NCBI GenBank assembly: GCA_037783415.1
Contig: JAZGTN010000070.1
Span: 12,403,342 to 12,467,341, forward strand
DNA length: 64,000 bases
Reading direction: 5' to 3'
Source of the DNA: Leptasterias polaris
Lineage: Eukaryota; Echinodermata; Asteroidea; Forcipulatida; Asteriidae
A program made the position numbers and the translations under genes. The first letter of the stretch is position 1, and every line of letters starts with the position of its first letter. Below, in pieces: positions 36,490-50,596 of the stretch. The notes beneath the pieces are model-generated. The model was given only the letters and a program-made list of their open reading frames with translations, did no database searches and was not told the DNA's origin.

Positions 36490-38640
36490 ACTTCCTTCCT
36501 TCCTTCCTGAAAAGTGCAGCCTCACATATGTGAGGATATGATGCACTGCGTGTTGCGCATGAGTCCAAGTAAAAATAGTAGGACATGCTGTCGAGTGCGG
36601 AAATATGTACAGATAGTGCGAATAAAAATGTTGGATTTGAAGAGCTACTTTGGTGGATGAACCCTCAGTGCAAGCTTAAAGGCGTCGAGCGATTTGTACT
36701 CCGCTGGTTCTACTGCCAGGTTATTTCAGTCCCGGATGGTACGCGGGAAGAAAGAGTTAACAAACACTGTAGATTTGATGTGAGGGATGACAAAGCGGGA
36801 TTTGTGACCTCTGGTTGATGTAGTTAGATGGACGAGGTACTGGTTCCACTCAATGTCAACGAGACCATACCGGATTTTGTACATCATGGCCAGGCGACTG
36901 AAAGTGCGGCGGTCCTGTATGGATGTCCCGTTTAATTCTTGAAGAACAGCTGCTGCAGAGACACTACTTGTCCTGTCATAGACCCCTGTGACAAAGCGGG
37001 CTGTATTTCACTAGCGTATTCGACTGTTGGTCTTACGAACGTGTTGTATGCAGACTCTTTGACCTTGTGACTGCAATGCCTGAGATTTCGGGACAAGAAC
37101 GCTCGGGTGGAATTAGGTTTTCTAGTGATTGAGTCAACATGGGTATTGAAGTTGAGATGAGAGTCGAGGTGGACTCCAAGGTACTTCGCTGAATCTAGTA
37201 CTTCTAAGATGTGACCATGAACAGTGTAGGATGCTTGGATGGGCCTGCGTTTGTTAGTGATTTGAAGGACATGGCATGTCTTAGCATTGAACCTCATCAG
37301 CCACTGTGACTCCCAGTCTTGGAGAGCATCTATATCTTTTTGAAGGCTGGTCGTGTCATTGAAGGATGAGATGCGTTTGTACACTACGCTGTCGTCAGCC
37401 TAGTTGAGGAGTGATGGACGCAAGCGGGAAGGTCGTTGATGAAAATAAGGAACAGCAAGGGGCCTAAGACGCTACCATGTGGTACTCCTGATGTTACACT
37501 GGATTCTATGCTGACCATCAACTGCAACGACCTGGGACCGTTTATGGAGGAAATCATGGATCCAGTCCAAGGTGCTGTTAAGTATGCCATAGTGTTCAGC
37601 TTTTATTAGGAGGTGACGGTGTGAGACTTTGTCGAAGGCTTTCTCAAAGTCAAGTAGGATTATATCGATTTGTGATTTGTCATCCAATCCTCTTGCTAGA
37701 TCTTGTACCGGGAGGATGAGTTGGGAGTCACATGATCTACGCTGGCGAAACCCGTGCTGTGCATCTGACAAGATGTAGTCGTTGAGATGGCGAATTATCG
37801 CACAGTAAATGAATGATGTGCTCGCAGAGCTTGCATAGGATTGATGTGAGAGAGATGGGCCGATAGTTAGCTGCATCCGACCTGCTACCCTTCTTGAATA
37901 TAGGGACAACGTGGGCTTTCTTCCACTGCAGGGGCACTCTACCTTGGTTGATCGAGGACTGAAGTAGGAGTATAATTGCAGGAGAGATTTCTTCCGCTAC
38001 TTCCTTCAGGAGTTTAGCAGGTATGCCATCGGGGCCAGATGCAGTAAATGGCTTGAGGTTCCTGAGAAGTTTGGTGATTCCATTCTGGCTTACAGAGATA
38101 GATGCCATAGCAGGGTAGTTATTGGGAACCAAATCAGGAGGTGCAGAGCCATCATCTTTGGAAAATACGGAGGTGAACTGCCGGTTCAAGACGTTGGCTT
38201 TGGACTTCGGGTCAACATGCAGGAATCCGCCTTCTTTCAATGGGGCTACTCCCATCTGGTCACGTCTCAAAGACTTTATTAGGGCACCAAGCTTCTTGTT
38301 TCTACTGCCGGCTGGTACGCTGTGCATAATGTTGTAGATGTATTTATTGTATGCATTGCTTCAAGTCTTCTTGGTGTCTCCCTTTAGACGTCGGAAGCGG
38401 GCCCAGTCCTTGTCTCCGTTGGTTCGACGGGCATTCCTGTAGGCCCTTGCTTTGCATCTGGAGGCATGCTTGGTGTCAGAATTAAACCAAGGTTTGTTGA
38501 ATCTATTTTAGCATTGTTTGGAGGGTACATAGGCTTCAATGACATGTTTCAGTTCTTGATGGATGGCCTCAGCAAGATCTTCAACTGATGTGGTGTTGAA
38601 AGTTCCCCACCAACTACTGACTGATTCAGCCAAATTTATA
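36490..38640 (-). mobile_element. Dead CR1/jockey-like non-LTR retrotransposon, 5' truncated
   Basis: Minus-strand fragments in changing frames give the RT order: NRFNKPWFNSDTKHAS (end of the pre-RT region), [91 protein letters not shown], then the post-RT tail RLAMMYKIRYGLVDI and NSFFPRTIRD. It ends near a (GGAA)n tail at 36491-36506. Frame changes lie near 37800 and 37400, and at least one stop replaces a conserved Trp before NNLA. The endonuclease is missing. Similarity weakens above about 38640; 38640-38840 may be another repeat. The clade is not certain. Confidence 0.85.
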
Positions 38641-39677
38641 CATAATGCTCGTATAACAGACGATGGTGGGGCCTGTTCAACCCCAGACCGCATCAGGCGA
38701 TTACACTCTATAGTGCAAACTGTCCAAACTCCCTTAACCCTTCGGGCAGTTCCAAACAGATATGTTTTGTGTTGACCTTCCACACCACACCTCCTGCTAG
38801 ACACCCTTTGTGCTATCTGGGAAGGTTTTCTATACACGCTAATGGAGATTGTACATGTATTGTGCTTGGTGTCTTAGGAAACAATGACAAGTGTGATTAA
38901 TAATAAACAAACAGTGTGACCATAATTATTATTTCATTAGGTTCATCTGTCGGTTGACGTAAATGGTAACATCATTTGGGCTAATTAATCTAATTATACA
39001 TTTTACACGTTTTGTAGATCTAGGCCTATGAATGCTGACAATATTTAAGATAGTAATTGTGCACCTGTTATCTTTAATATCGCTCGAACAAAAAGGACTC
39101 TCAAGAGATTTGGGTTATATCGAAGTAAGTCGGCAGGCGTTCAACTCAACCTCCGTCATGCATTCCCATTCGTATATCAGTTAATTTATTGCTTCAATTG
39201 TTGTTACAAACCATTTTTAACGGGGATAGGATTTGCCCAGATGACACATGTAAGCCAATAAGCACACGATTGATCCTTTTACAAATAAAATCTAAATGAC
39301 ATCAATTCTAAAATATATTTGAAGTTAATGCACTGTGGTTTTAAGGAATGGGAGGAATGGAATAGCTGCTGAACACAAAAAAGTACCTAACCAAGTTTAT
39401 TGCAGTTCACAATGCGTCGCGTGCCCAAAAGAAGTGCGTAAGGCTTTACGTTTTTAATCCAGGCACACAGAGTATGAGAAGGCCGTAAACAATGCATTGG
39501 GTCCTTAAAAAAATAAAAAAATACACACACATCCGAAAATTGTCGAAACTAAGGATAAAGAGTGTTTCAATTTCTTGATAACGTTTTTATTCTTGTATAT
39601 GTAAAGTTATCTATTGAATTACGTGTGCAGAAAGACATTTCCATTGTGTAAAGCCGCCATCTTTACTCGTTCACATC

Positions 39678-39813
39678 TAGACTTGTGGACAAGTCGTTAA
39701 ATGTCTGTCGCGGTGATAGCGGAACGGCTTTCTCGCAATATCCCGCGAGAGGGCTGCTCTGTGCGAGATTCCTGCTCTCAAGACTGGTCACATTTACCGA
39801 CTTGTGAAACCCG
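39678..39813 (+). repeat. Dispersed repeat with ACTTGT/ACAAGT ends, copy 1
   Basis: TAGACTTGTGGACAAGTCGT at the left, TCTCGC..CCCGCGAGAG in the middle, GACTTGTGAAACCCG at the right. It is inverted relative to 41709-41860. Confidence 0.65.
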
Positions 39814-40779
39814 CAGGCGGTTTGTGCACGGCCTATGGGCACTTCAGCCGATTTCGTACGGACGCATCTGATTGGTCAATTTCATTATATCTATGAATAT
39901 TCAAACTGTAGATGAATATTAAACATTAAATCCTGTACTGTATGGAGTTTTATGTTGCTTTGATCATCATGCACGATCAACCAAACACTGTAGTGATGAG
40001 AGTGATTTTGTTCATGAGTATTTGACAAAAGAAAATACGTATTCAAATTATGGGTACAACTTGTAAATAATTACAAAAAATCGAACGTAAGATTTTATTT
40101 CAGAGAGTCCGAGCAACGGAAGCGTGTTTGACAGTGCACAGCGTGTGGGGACGTATAACACACGGGCAAATCGTGTAGCTCTGGCACCCAGAGTTTCTCT
40201 CAGCGGCTCGGGCCTCATCTCTCCTGGGAAAAAATTACGCCGACGGAAACCACCTAGCTAGCCAAGAGATAGCTGTACCTGGAAGCTCATGAACATGTGG
40301 GAGGGGTAGGGAGCCAGACCACCAACTACCTTGTCATTGCGGGTTTGTTAGTCGGTAAACCTCGCTGATCGAATCCGCTGTTTCAAAATCGCAACGTTTC
40401 AATGCTCGGTGTACGTTCCTTCCCCCGATTTGGAAATTAAATAAGATTTATGTCAATAAATAGGAATACCACTAGACTTATATTGACGGTGCATTTAGGT
40501 TAAGCAATTTGTGTGACAAAAGCGAGCCCCCCCAAAAAAAAATATATATATAAATAAAAAAATAAAAACAGAGCCCCTGAAGGAACAGGTGAAAAAGAAA
40601 TTACAAATTAAAAGGTGGAAAAAATTCTCACTCGGAATTTCTTTTTCCATCTCTCGACACACAAAATTCTAACAAAGTAATTTCGTTTCATCAAAATAAT
40701 TATTATTTAATTCAATCAAAATATAATTTTGTCACATAAAATAATATTTTTTTTTAATTTGTAAACAAAGTTGTGTTTT

Positions 40780-41160
40780 TCTAGGTAACGAAATAGATTT
40801 TTCCTACAAAATATGTTTTTGTTCCCTCGAACACGCTTTCTTTCCCCCGAAATATGATTTTGTTACCCAGAAATACGCTTTAGTTCCCTGAAAGATACGC
40901 ATTCGTTTCCTCGAAATATGATTTTGTTCGAACAGTTTTTTCCACCGAAAGGAGATTTCTTTCCCTAAAAACAAGCTTTCGTTTCATCGAAATACGACTT
41001 TGAATTAGTTGCCGAAATATACTTTCATTCGTCCGAAATATGCTTTCGTTCCCTAAATATACGCTCCCGTTCCTTCGCAATGAGATTTTGTTCCCCAAAA
41101 TTCCTCTTTCGTTCCCTCAAGATAGCTAGCTTTTGTTCCCTTAAGATAGCTTTCGTTGCC
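40780..41160. repeat. Degenerate minisatellite of about 27-30 bp
   Basis: Recurring words GTTCCCTCGAA, GAAATATGATTTTGTT and CGCTTTCGTTCCC alternate through the region. Just after it, 41195-41330 repeats GGCGACTTTG words at short spacing. Confidence 0.75.
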
Positions 41161-41708
41161 CTGAAGTCCAATCACACAAATTTGTTAAATTCTCTTGTGA
41201 GGGGCGACTATATGAGAGGGGACGAGTTTGTATGTCAGGGGGCGACTTTGCTAGGTGGCGACTTTGTAGTTGGTGACTTTGTACATGTGTTTTTTGTGAT
41301 TGGCGACTTTGCTAGGGGGGCGAGTTGACTGGTTTCTGTGTCCGTTGTTTATACACACTTAATACACACAATCACTGTAGAACACATCGGGTTAAAGGAC
41401 TTGAGCGGATCAGTAACTATTCACGGTAGGCTTTATTTATTCTTATGAGGCAAAACACACATCTTAAACATTTATATAATAATGCATTTTAAGAAAAGTT
41501 TACTTTATTTCTTTAGTTACTAAATTAATGAAGGAGTTAACACACAGAAAACACACTCACAGATGTCTCAAGTGCAAGCATTCATCGCATTTACAGTAAC
41601 TAAAATAGTACTACCCTCAGATAAAATGGACTCGTCTCAATGATCGTCTCTACAGCAACCGTAATGTATACTGCGTTCGTACCTGAATAAATTAATATGT
41701 ACAGTATT

Positions 41709-41860
41709 CGGGTTTCACAAGTCGTTAATGACGAAGAGTCGGCAGCCAGCAACTTCGCGCGAGAGCAGTGATCTCGCGAGAGCATTCTTTATTACGCTAC
41801 AGCACTACACGCGACTCGACCCACCGCGACCATCATTAACGACTTGTCAACAAGTCTAGT
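41709..41860 (-). repeat. Dispersed repeat with ACTTGT/ACAAGT ends, copy 2 inverted
   Basis: CGGGTTTCACAAGTCGTTAA at the left, GCGCGAGAG..CTCGCGAGAG in the middle, GACTTGTCAACAAGTCTAG at the right. Confidence 0.65.
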
Positions 41861-43639
41861 TCACATCAAGATGCTAGGTCCGAATTTGGGCCGTTTTTCC
41901 CCCCTGGCAATTTAAAAAGCTTTTTGTTTAACTTCGAGGGAGTAATATCTGCCATTGGTGGTAGTTGATTATGAACCAAATAACTTTAATTTCCCGAATA
42001 GTGTGGCAGACAGGCACACATGTTGAAATTTGACATTCAGTCAGGATATGTCCTGAGAGATTAATTTTGCTAAAGGGCTATCCTATGTTTGAATTTTGAA
42101 TGAAGTATCGTTGGAATAAGAAGTGAGTTTGAAAATTTGTCAACATGGCTCCCATTGCCTGTTATGTATACAAGCGGTATATTTTCATGGGACAATATGC
42201 GATGGCCCTAAACATACTCCGACTGTGTGTCTAATAAAATGATTGTATTATAAAAGGAAAATAATCCAATCGCCTTATATTTGCCGCAGTATTATAAACA
42301 GGAGAGAGTTAAAGCAACACTACACTGAAACTATAAGTATTACAAATACTTATAGATATGACAATAACAGTCATGCGCGATTGAACACTATACTTGCCAG
42401 CCGTTTCCAGCTACTTTGACAGTTGTAGTTAAGACTCGGCGGCCTGTTCCTACAAGAGGAATTAAGTGTCATCTCCGAATTCCCCTCACGACGAGGATTT
42501 TCGGTCATGATGTTTTCTTAAACAACACTTTGAGAAAACTTCTTGACAATTTAAGGAGAACTAGGAGCCACGACGGGCCATCTTATCATCAAATGAAATG
42601 CACTCTCTCGAGTGTCTGACGTTTGAGACAGAAGGTTCGTAAGTGGGGAATCAAGACTTGGTCTTTATTTAGAAGTCCTGGAGATACGTGAGACAGATTG
42701 ATCGCGACGACTTTTATAGAGAAAGTGGGTCCGAGTGAACTCGTCTTGGCTAGGGCTAGCAGGTCTTACTTCCGCTGGTTGCAACAGCTGCGAATCGATG
42801 TTGTGTCCGATGACTTTACAGGATACGGCTGTTTGTCATAACCAAATTTGAACCGGTGCTCGTGTCTAAAATCATGACTTTTGGTATAGGCTGTCCCTTA
42901 AGATCAATTTTCCTAGGCTATGCAGTCGCAGTGAAATAAACATCAACGCCGTGCCTGACATAAAATACCTTTGCTGTGGGGTTTTGGATTAAATCTGTTA
43001 CATTACATTTCTGCTACCTAATAATAAACGGCGATGGCAAAAGGTGAGGACCTTGCTATGATGTCATCACCTGCTTGGCTGTATGTGGCAGTTTTGTAAC
43101 TCACCCTCACTTTACTACAAACCGTAACAGCATAATTCAAATCAATCTATAAAAGTTATTATGCTAACTGATAGCCAACAAATGGCCATTACACCTTTTT
43201 CGAGATCTTTAATAACTGTAAAACAAATATTAATAACATTATTTAAACTAAGACGGAAAAAAAATAAAAAATAAATAAACAAATTCAAAATATTGCCAGT
43301 TATTGAAGTCGTGCAAGTCGTGGTGTGGGATGTGTGATCGAGTTAAACAGGATAACAAGTCATTCTCATTTTAATGAATGTTAATTGAAAACTGGTGGAT
43401 TGGAACTAAAATAATCTTACAAAAACCAAAGGGGTATTATCCCAATTAAGCACTAACCTTGGATTTTCCCATCCCAATTCTCGTTATCATTATTATTTAT
43501 TTATTTCTGATAATGCAATGAAGGAGCCATCAAAAGTGCCATGCATTGTGACACCGCCTGAAGATACATGTGAAGAGAAGATAGTTAATAACTCTCAATT
43601 TAAGACGCATGATGAAGATCCCCAGTTGAGGGAAACCCA

Positions 43640-43895
43640 ACGGAATTAGGTACCGGTAGGGACTGACAACCCAACCCATCCCGTCCGACGTGGGATTCGA
43701 ACCGGGGTTCACAGAGGTTCAGCCTACGTAATCAGGTACCGGTAGGGACTGACAACCCAATTCGTCCCGTCCGACGTGGTATTCGAACCGGGGTTCACAG
43801 AGGTTTAGCCAACGTAATTAGGTAATCATGTACCGGTAGGGACTGAAAACGCATTCTGCCCCATCCGACGTGGGATTCGAACCGTGGTCCACAGA
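43640..43895 (-). repeat. SINE-like segment with B box, present three times in tandem
   Basis: Three units of about 90 bp share TACCGGTAGGGACTGA, CCGACGTGG and ATTCGAACCG then TTCACAGAGGTT. ATTCGAACC is the inverse of a pol III B box (GGTTCGAAT). The neighbouring 43545-43640 may be the tail of the same element. Confidence 0.65.
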
Positions 43896-46584
43896 GGTGA
43901 AATGAAGAAGAAAATGTGATCATAAACCAGCAAGCCAACTGTCTGTGCCTTGTGTTTCACGATGGTCAGTAGCATCAAATGTATTGATCAATGCCGTTGC
44001 CATACCATTCAATCAATTGAATTCATTCCAAATTTTAGAGTTCTTTTCTCAATTATGTGACTGATTGTGACCGTTTAAACCAACACCTATGTTTGCAAGA
44101 TTTGTCCGTGTCTTCATACATTTTTTTTTCTCAACTATTTTGACGACGTAGTCGTGCGACAGAAAATACAGACTTTCGTTTTGTTTGTGTCCTCTTTGGC
44201 AGTAATCTGAGAGTTCTTCATGGCTCACAGATGCACGACGTAATACATTTGTAATTTCTTCGGGTGCGTACATGTGTTTTTTGCGATTGGACTTGGTAGG
44301 CTTGAAGTTTATCCGCACATTGGTGTCAAGTAGTAACGAAGTGGCGAATCTGCGCCACACCCCAAATTGCTTGTCTGGAGAAAATTGCGATCAAAGTTTG
44401 AACTATTTGCAAACTACTTTTTCGAAGACTGCTTGCCGTTTTGACTTATTCGGTGATGCAGAACTGCCAATTTATTTATTTAATTAGTTATTAATTCCTG
44501 AACTCATTCCTCACTTTGTGAAAACGAAAAAATGGTGCGCGAGAAGCGTTGTGTACAAACATATGCATGTCAACATTCGCCGGTTCTAGATAACGCTAAT
44601 CTTATACTGGTAAACAGATTCATCGGTTCGTGAAAACGCAAAAGTCATGTGTACATGTGCCCCCGTTACAGCGTAAAGTTTGTTGTGTGTTTTGTATATA
44701 TATTACCCCCCTTTTCCCGACTTTTCTCATTATTTTAATCCATGGATCAAAGTGGCGAATCTGGATTGTCCACTTAATGAAAACGGCAAATTTGTATAGT
44801 GACTAATAGTACTAATAGTACTAATAGTACTAATACGAAACCATTACGTGTTAGGACCAAAAACTTGCTGGAAATTTAAGCAACAATGAGAGTGTAAAGA
44901 ATGTGCATGATTTTTGTTTTATCCATTTCGTTTGTTTTTAACACATTCATCGGTTCCTGAAAACGGTGACAAATTGTCTTCAACTGTTCTTCATTATGGT
45001 TTATTCACTACGGTACTTATATGGATTTGTGGTGTCTTAACGGGAGGAGAGGTAGTAATGTGGGAGTTGACAAAAAGTACTCTTCTTATAGACCATACGA
45101 GGAAGCACAGATTACTCTGAAAATAATGGCGTTCAACTGTTGACACCAGGTCAGATTGTTCGACACATCTACTGTAAATTTCAACAATGCCTACAACTAA
45201 TGACAATCCATTTCTCTTGCACTGTCCGGGAAACCCATTCATTACACATTATTTACGCGTTGAAGGTATGTAGAAGAAAAAGACAAAATCAATCAATCAA
45301 TCAACTGCAACTCCAGACAAATTGGACTTCAATCAAGAATTCATCATGGTGTATTTTTCTCGTTTCTGTCTGTAAGTGGAACCCTTGTTGTTTCAGACAA
45401 TAATGAGGAGTAGGCTAGACTATACCTTGCCCATGGAGTGTTTTATCACGTACTAAGTCTCCGATGTTTTTGCAGCGCACAATTTCGTGCTGGGTTGGAA
45501 AAATAATCACATTTCTTCTGCTATTGTACGGAATTGATTTTACAGTTGTCTCGTGCTACATCAGATCATTCTAGTTATTAAATATTACATGAGGGATGCG
45601 GGCAAATTACATGTTTACTCTCCTTTCTAATTTGTTGGTTTATTTTTTATATATATCAGACTGACACCCACCCTTTTGCAAAATGCACGCATAATGTTTA
45701 ATAAAAAATCCTGGTACCAAAATGATCAAGCGCTAACAATTTTATAAATAAAAGTTGAGGGGTTTTAACGTATACAACAACCCCGTTTTCTATTCCCGAA
45801 ATTGACACTGTTTTCGGCTCGAGATCCCTGAGCGATTTAATGGCTCGTGAAGCCATATCCACACTGTGAACCGAACCCGAGACAAGCCGTCTGTTTGTCA
45901 TCTCTCAAACTTCCTTGATAGTCTCCACCAACGACTGCGTGACACTCTCTCCTCCTCGTCATCAACATGGTGCCGAGTAATCCCCCTACACTACATTTAT
46001 ATTTTAAAAAAACTCCTCGGCGCCATTGCAGAAAGTTCAACGGCCCATTGCATATCAACAAACCATAAACACAATCAGTCCGAGGTGTTGAAAACAGCTC
46101 AAAGGACAGCACTATCATTTCACTCGAGAATGTTTTACTTCAGACAGTTTGATTGGAACGTCGCGAGACAGTGTTGTCTCCATGTACTTTCCCACTCTCT
46201 GGAAATTTTAACTGTGAAACGATGTATCATGTGTTATATGCACCAAACAAAGCTTCATAAAAATGGGAATTCAGAGAGAAAACAAAAATCATATTTGTTA
46301 CCACTGCAAAAAAACCACTATGCGGATATTTTTAAGTCCACATAGTGTTTTAAGTCCATAAAATATGCATACCTCTTTAGTTCTCAGGTCCACACTTCGT
46401 ATCTAGCGTTGAAACACAAAAACACGCACAAAAGGACGGTCCGGATAAAATAAATATGCACTGCAATATATACAAATAAGCGAGGTTCGAACATTATAGA
46501 GGTAATATGCGAATTCAATCCAAATGGGAGTAGTTTTTTAATCGTAATGAACGAGACTAATTTCTGCGTAAACAAAAATACTTC

Positions 46585-46895
46585 TTAAAGACAATGTACA
46601 ACATTGGTAATTTTTTAAGACCAGTATCCACACATTTTGTGACCCAACATTTACATGAAATAACAAAGTTGTGAAAGTTTAAGCTAAATCGGTCTTAGGA
46701 GTCATGAGAAAGAAGTGAAAACCCCATTTATATGTGTTCACTGTTTTACTCATTTCCTAAAAACTGTAGCATGTAAAGCAAAACTTATTCATTAAGGGGA
46801 AGTTTTCCACCATGACCATCTTTTACCATGTAAGTTATTTGCAAATCTGTGGACATTTACATTTTCAATCTTACCAATTTTGTACACACCATTAA
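46585..46895. repeat. Family A TTAA element, shorter copy
   Basis: TTAAAGACAATGTACAACAT at the left and TTTTGTACACACCATTAA at the right; the internal text matches the other copies. Confidence 0.75.
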
Positions 46896-49560
46896 ATGTG
46901 TGTAATTCTTCCTTTTTGTGATAATAAAATATTACCACGAATTGAATTGGCGCATGTCATTTTGTAGAATTACAAGAAGGGGTTTCGATATTACGAGTTG
47001 ATATGTTTTGTTGCACACTGCGCAGACAGGGTGTTTGAGACCTAGTTGGTTTCAGAAAATTAACACAATTTACTCCGTTTATTTAGGTCAGCGAGACCGC
47101 CTCTGGTGGAGTTTTTAAGTGGGAAAATCAATGACGAGCACTTACAAATATTAGATTAATGGATTCAGAATGCTCCGAGCTCGCCAACGATGTTTACAGT
47201 GTCTTGGAATTAGTGCAGTTAATGTCTAATTATGGTGGATCGAATACCGTCTCGGGTCGTAATCTTTACAGTTCAGAACACTCCTTGCGGGGGCCCGCCA
47301 CGCCGACCTTTCATGAAGCATTGCATTTGAGTGGCAACACTGTTAGCTTTTGATCAAAACTTAGATTGTTTTGTAAAGATATGCTGGAATATCTCCCAAG
47401 TGGTTGTTTTGTATAACCATCCTGTATGCTGACTATCTTTCAGTCTAGTTAGAGTACGGCATTGGTTGTCGAGATGTTATTCATGTAAATGATGCCACCG
47501 GTATTTAAAGGTGCTTGGTCTGGCTTCTGACCCATAAATTTAGATTTAAGGTATGGCTCAAAAACAACTCCTTTATTGATAAGTGGCAGTTAATTGAAAC
47601 TTTAAAATGTATTATTGTTGATTCCGAAATTATCTCAAGTCAACTAGCCAAAACGTACTAGCAATATTGCACGTTACGTGTTTTCGTTGTGTGTGTTTGT
47701 TAGGAAACATTATCCCCTGTCAAAATTATTTCCGTAAAGAGAAATTATTCAACAACAAACAAACAAACAAAAACAAACAAACAATTAAACAAACCAAAAC
47801 AAAAGCAATTGAAAAACGTTCCATGCAATTTTAAGCAACGATGTTTATTAATGAATCAAGTTAAAGTATGACATTGATTGTCAATGTTTTATTAATGTAA
47901 ATGCTGCGAACGGTATGTTAATCTTAAAAACGAATGTATCGTGTTCTATACAGCCTTGGTAAATGAACTAATATGGGGTTGTATGCAATCCGAACGTTTG
48001 TAGCTGGTATTCATGTTGTATTTATAGAACTTCTGCTATTGATTTGTTTTACTGTATTCAACTGCCAATGTCGTAAACCTCCTCTCCGGAACAACATATT
48101 TTGTGGTGGAATTTATTATTGCCGAAATTAAATTAAAGTTTGTTTACACTATTACTTTTAAAATCTGAAATAATCCAAGGTTGTTATATCAACGATATTT
48201 ACATTACTAAAGTTCACCAAAAACCTTCAATTTAAAAAACCCCAGTACGTACACAATGTCTAAAACTTCTGTTTACGTAAAGCATTTGATAGGAACGCAA
48301 GCTTTTTTTTAGGATAAGCCCCGGCACCTGTCAAGAACTGTTTGTGTTAAATGCTGTATTTTCTTAACTGAACGAAACTAATTTTACCCTAAAATTTCGA
48401 TATAATTTTTTACAAATGTAATTCTTGGAATAACCGATTCTACAAGTATCATTGAAGTTAAAATATAGATTGGTAATATTTATGAAAACATGATTCAATC
48501 TGAAAAAGTTACTGGTACTGCATGATGATAACGTTCATACCTGTACCAATTCTCATGAGAAAAAATACGTCTCAAATATCATCAAAGTATAACCATTGCA
48601 AATCCCTACTAGTTTCTATTTTTGAGTATAAACGTTCACACGAACCCTCGTACAAAATCTATAAGTAAAATTTAAAAAAAATTGGTAAATTATGAAGACA
48701 GTTATATTAGCAACAAAGAAGGTTTCACTTGACATACATATAAAACTGTTGGATGTGAAACTAGTTTACTCTTTTTAAAGAGTAAGTTTAAACTTCCTTT
48801 AAAATCATCGTCATGAGCGCCGAGTGGAAGGACCTCGGTACCAAAGAACCTTACAGAATCTGGTATCGCCTATAAACACCACAGGGTTTCGATGAGCTAA
48901 TATAATCACCATCATCCCAAATCCCTGGTGTAATGTCTTCAATTTCGCCACAGAGCTCGGGCGTTCGCATTCAAGGGTGGGATCGAGCTACCAGAACCCG
49001 ACCCCAGGGTTTTTGTTCTTAAGTATTTCAGTTTATTTGTCTGATATCTAAATCGGGCATTGATTTCATTTGTAACCCGTGGGGACACCTCCGAAATCTC
49101 TTCACATTTGCCTACGTGTTGTTTTTCACGCCACTCTTTTGCGTGTGGTTTATTTACTATGGCGACGACTCGTTGCAAGATTGTGCGATTTGGATATATG
49201 CCCTATATGCATTATTTCATATTATATAAACAAAAAATCAATATTATAATTTTCATTTTGTATTATCATTTTGTATTATCATTTTGAGACACGCCGTCAA
49301 CCGCAGAAGTGTTTCTAGTTTTTCAAAACCATGAGGTTGCTGGGGCCTAATTTTTCGGTCGATAATTACAAAACAAAATAAAAATTTACAAATATCTGAA
49401 TTACATTTAAATGATAAGACAAACACTTTTTAAACAAGTTTAAATAGCATGATTATTATTATACCAAGTTAATGGTTGGAATCTGATGGCGTTTCCTCCA
49501 CATGAAGAACACACTTTATTTTTGAGTTTATCATAAGACATAAATGTTCACTCTACTTAC

Positions 49561-49669
49561 ATGAATCTGATGTTATTCGGCACGTTTTTGTCGTAAGTAG
49601 CATTCAGCGTGACGTCAGAGCACGTCATTTGTAGCGCTCCAAAATAACACCCGGCAACGTACTGCTGGT
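49561..49669 (-). CDS. LRR N-terminal cap exon of the LGR gene
   Basis: The 109-bp exon reads QQYVAGCYFGALQMTC then SDVTLNATYDKNVPNNIRF, with two cysteines spaced as in the cap that precedes LRRs in relaxin receptors (C..G..M.C form, then a divergent first strand). The acceptor is TTTGCAG and the donor GTAAGT. Its first two bases (AC) complete a codon begun by the G at the end of the LDLa exon, giving Asp. It ends with AT, which joins the first base of the 31564-31656 exon to give Ile. The fit in phase and the order of domains support one gene. The intron downstream is about 17.9 kb. Confidence 0.78.
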
Positions 49670-50178
49670 CTGCAAACAAAGCAAACATGTATGGTGTCTT
49701 GTTTTATTTTCAACTCATCATCATAGCCTACATTTCATAAATCAAAAGCTATAACTTGATCAGTTGACCGAGATAATACACAACCTGTATGGAGGCATAA
49801 CAGACAAAAGCCTGTTGGCTGAGAGGTCATGTACAACAATAAAAAAAACAATAAATAAAGGTGGAACGGATTGTGTTCACAAATAGTGAGAACAAATACA
49901 CAGGACATGGCGTTTCACAAAGGGAAACATTAATAACCCATTGGTTTGTCATCCAGAATGAATTTACTTCAATTTTTTTACTTATTTATTTATTCAGTTA
50001 TTTGTTTGACGTCTCTTTTCACGATGCGAACACTTTTGTGGTCACATTTTTTTTAATGAAAGAAACAAACACTTCAGCTTGATTTACTTACAGAGAGCAT
50101 TTTTCTGGCAATCCATCAATCGATTGATATTTTGAGATCGTGATATCAAAAAAGCCGAGCTGATCAAGCTCCATCCCA

Positions 50179-50596
50179 TTAAAGGCAGTGTCTACGATTG
50201 GTAAATGTAAAAGACCAGTATCGTTACTTGGTGTGTCCCAACATGTGCATTAAATAACCAACCTGTGCAAATTTGGGCTCGATTGGTCACCAAACTTGCA
50301 AGAAAAACACTTGATACTAAAATAATACTTAACGTTAAAAAACAAAACAATAATAACACCCTCATTGTACAGCAGCGCGTGCTTTGCAATGCCTAGGAAG
50401 GCTTCATGCCTGACGCCTTTTATCAGATTTACATTTCTGGGTGAAAATTATCTTTCTCTAAAACTACGTTACTTCGAAAGTGTTCGTTTTTTATCAATGT
50501 TTTAGCATATCAACAACTCTCTAATGCTCTCTACCAGTTAATTTGTTATGGTCATTAACTCGTGGAGTAATTACCAAAAGCACACCCTGCCTTTAA
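50179..50596. repeat. Family B TTAA element, complete
   Basis: It starts TTAAAGGCAGTGTCTACG and ends GCACACCCTGCCTTTAA; about 418 bp, no coding capacity. The first part shares text with family A (GGTAA..GACCAGTATC..ACTTGGTGTGTCCC) but its ends differ. Confidence 0.75.

Larger units (their letters stand above)
31657..49560. other. LGR intron (about 17.9 kb)
   Basis: It holds an AATGTAGC-unit array (31836-32095), a GACCC-type repeat (32925-33080), a SINE (34286-34560), a TAACCC-bearing repeat (35035-35195), a GACCC foldback (35968-36181), a dead LINE (36490-38640), paired 150-bp repeats (39678-39813, 41709-41860), a minisatellite (40780-41160), a triplicated SINE-like segment (43640-43895) and a family A element (46585-46895). 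Nothing recognised in 33100-34280, 41870-43520, 44000-46300 or 46900-49550; short frames there look accidental. Confidence 0.55.

Noticed and set aside
45866..46345. 159-codon plus-strand frame
   Set aside because: No recognisable domain, no splice or repeat support, mixed composition; length is possible by chance in this much sequence.
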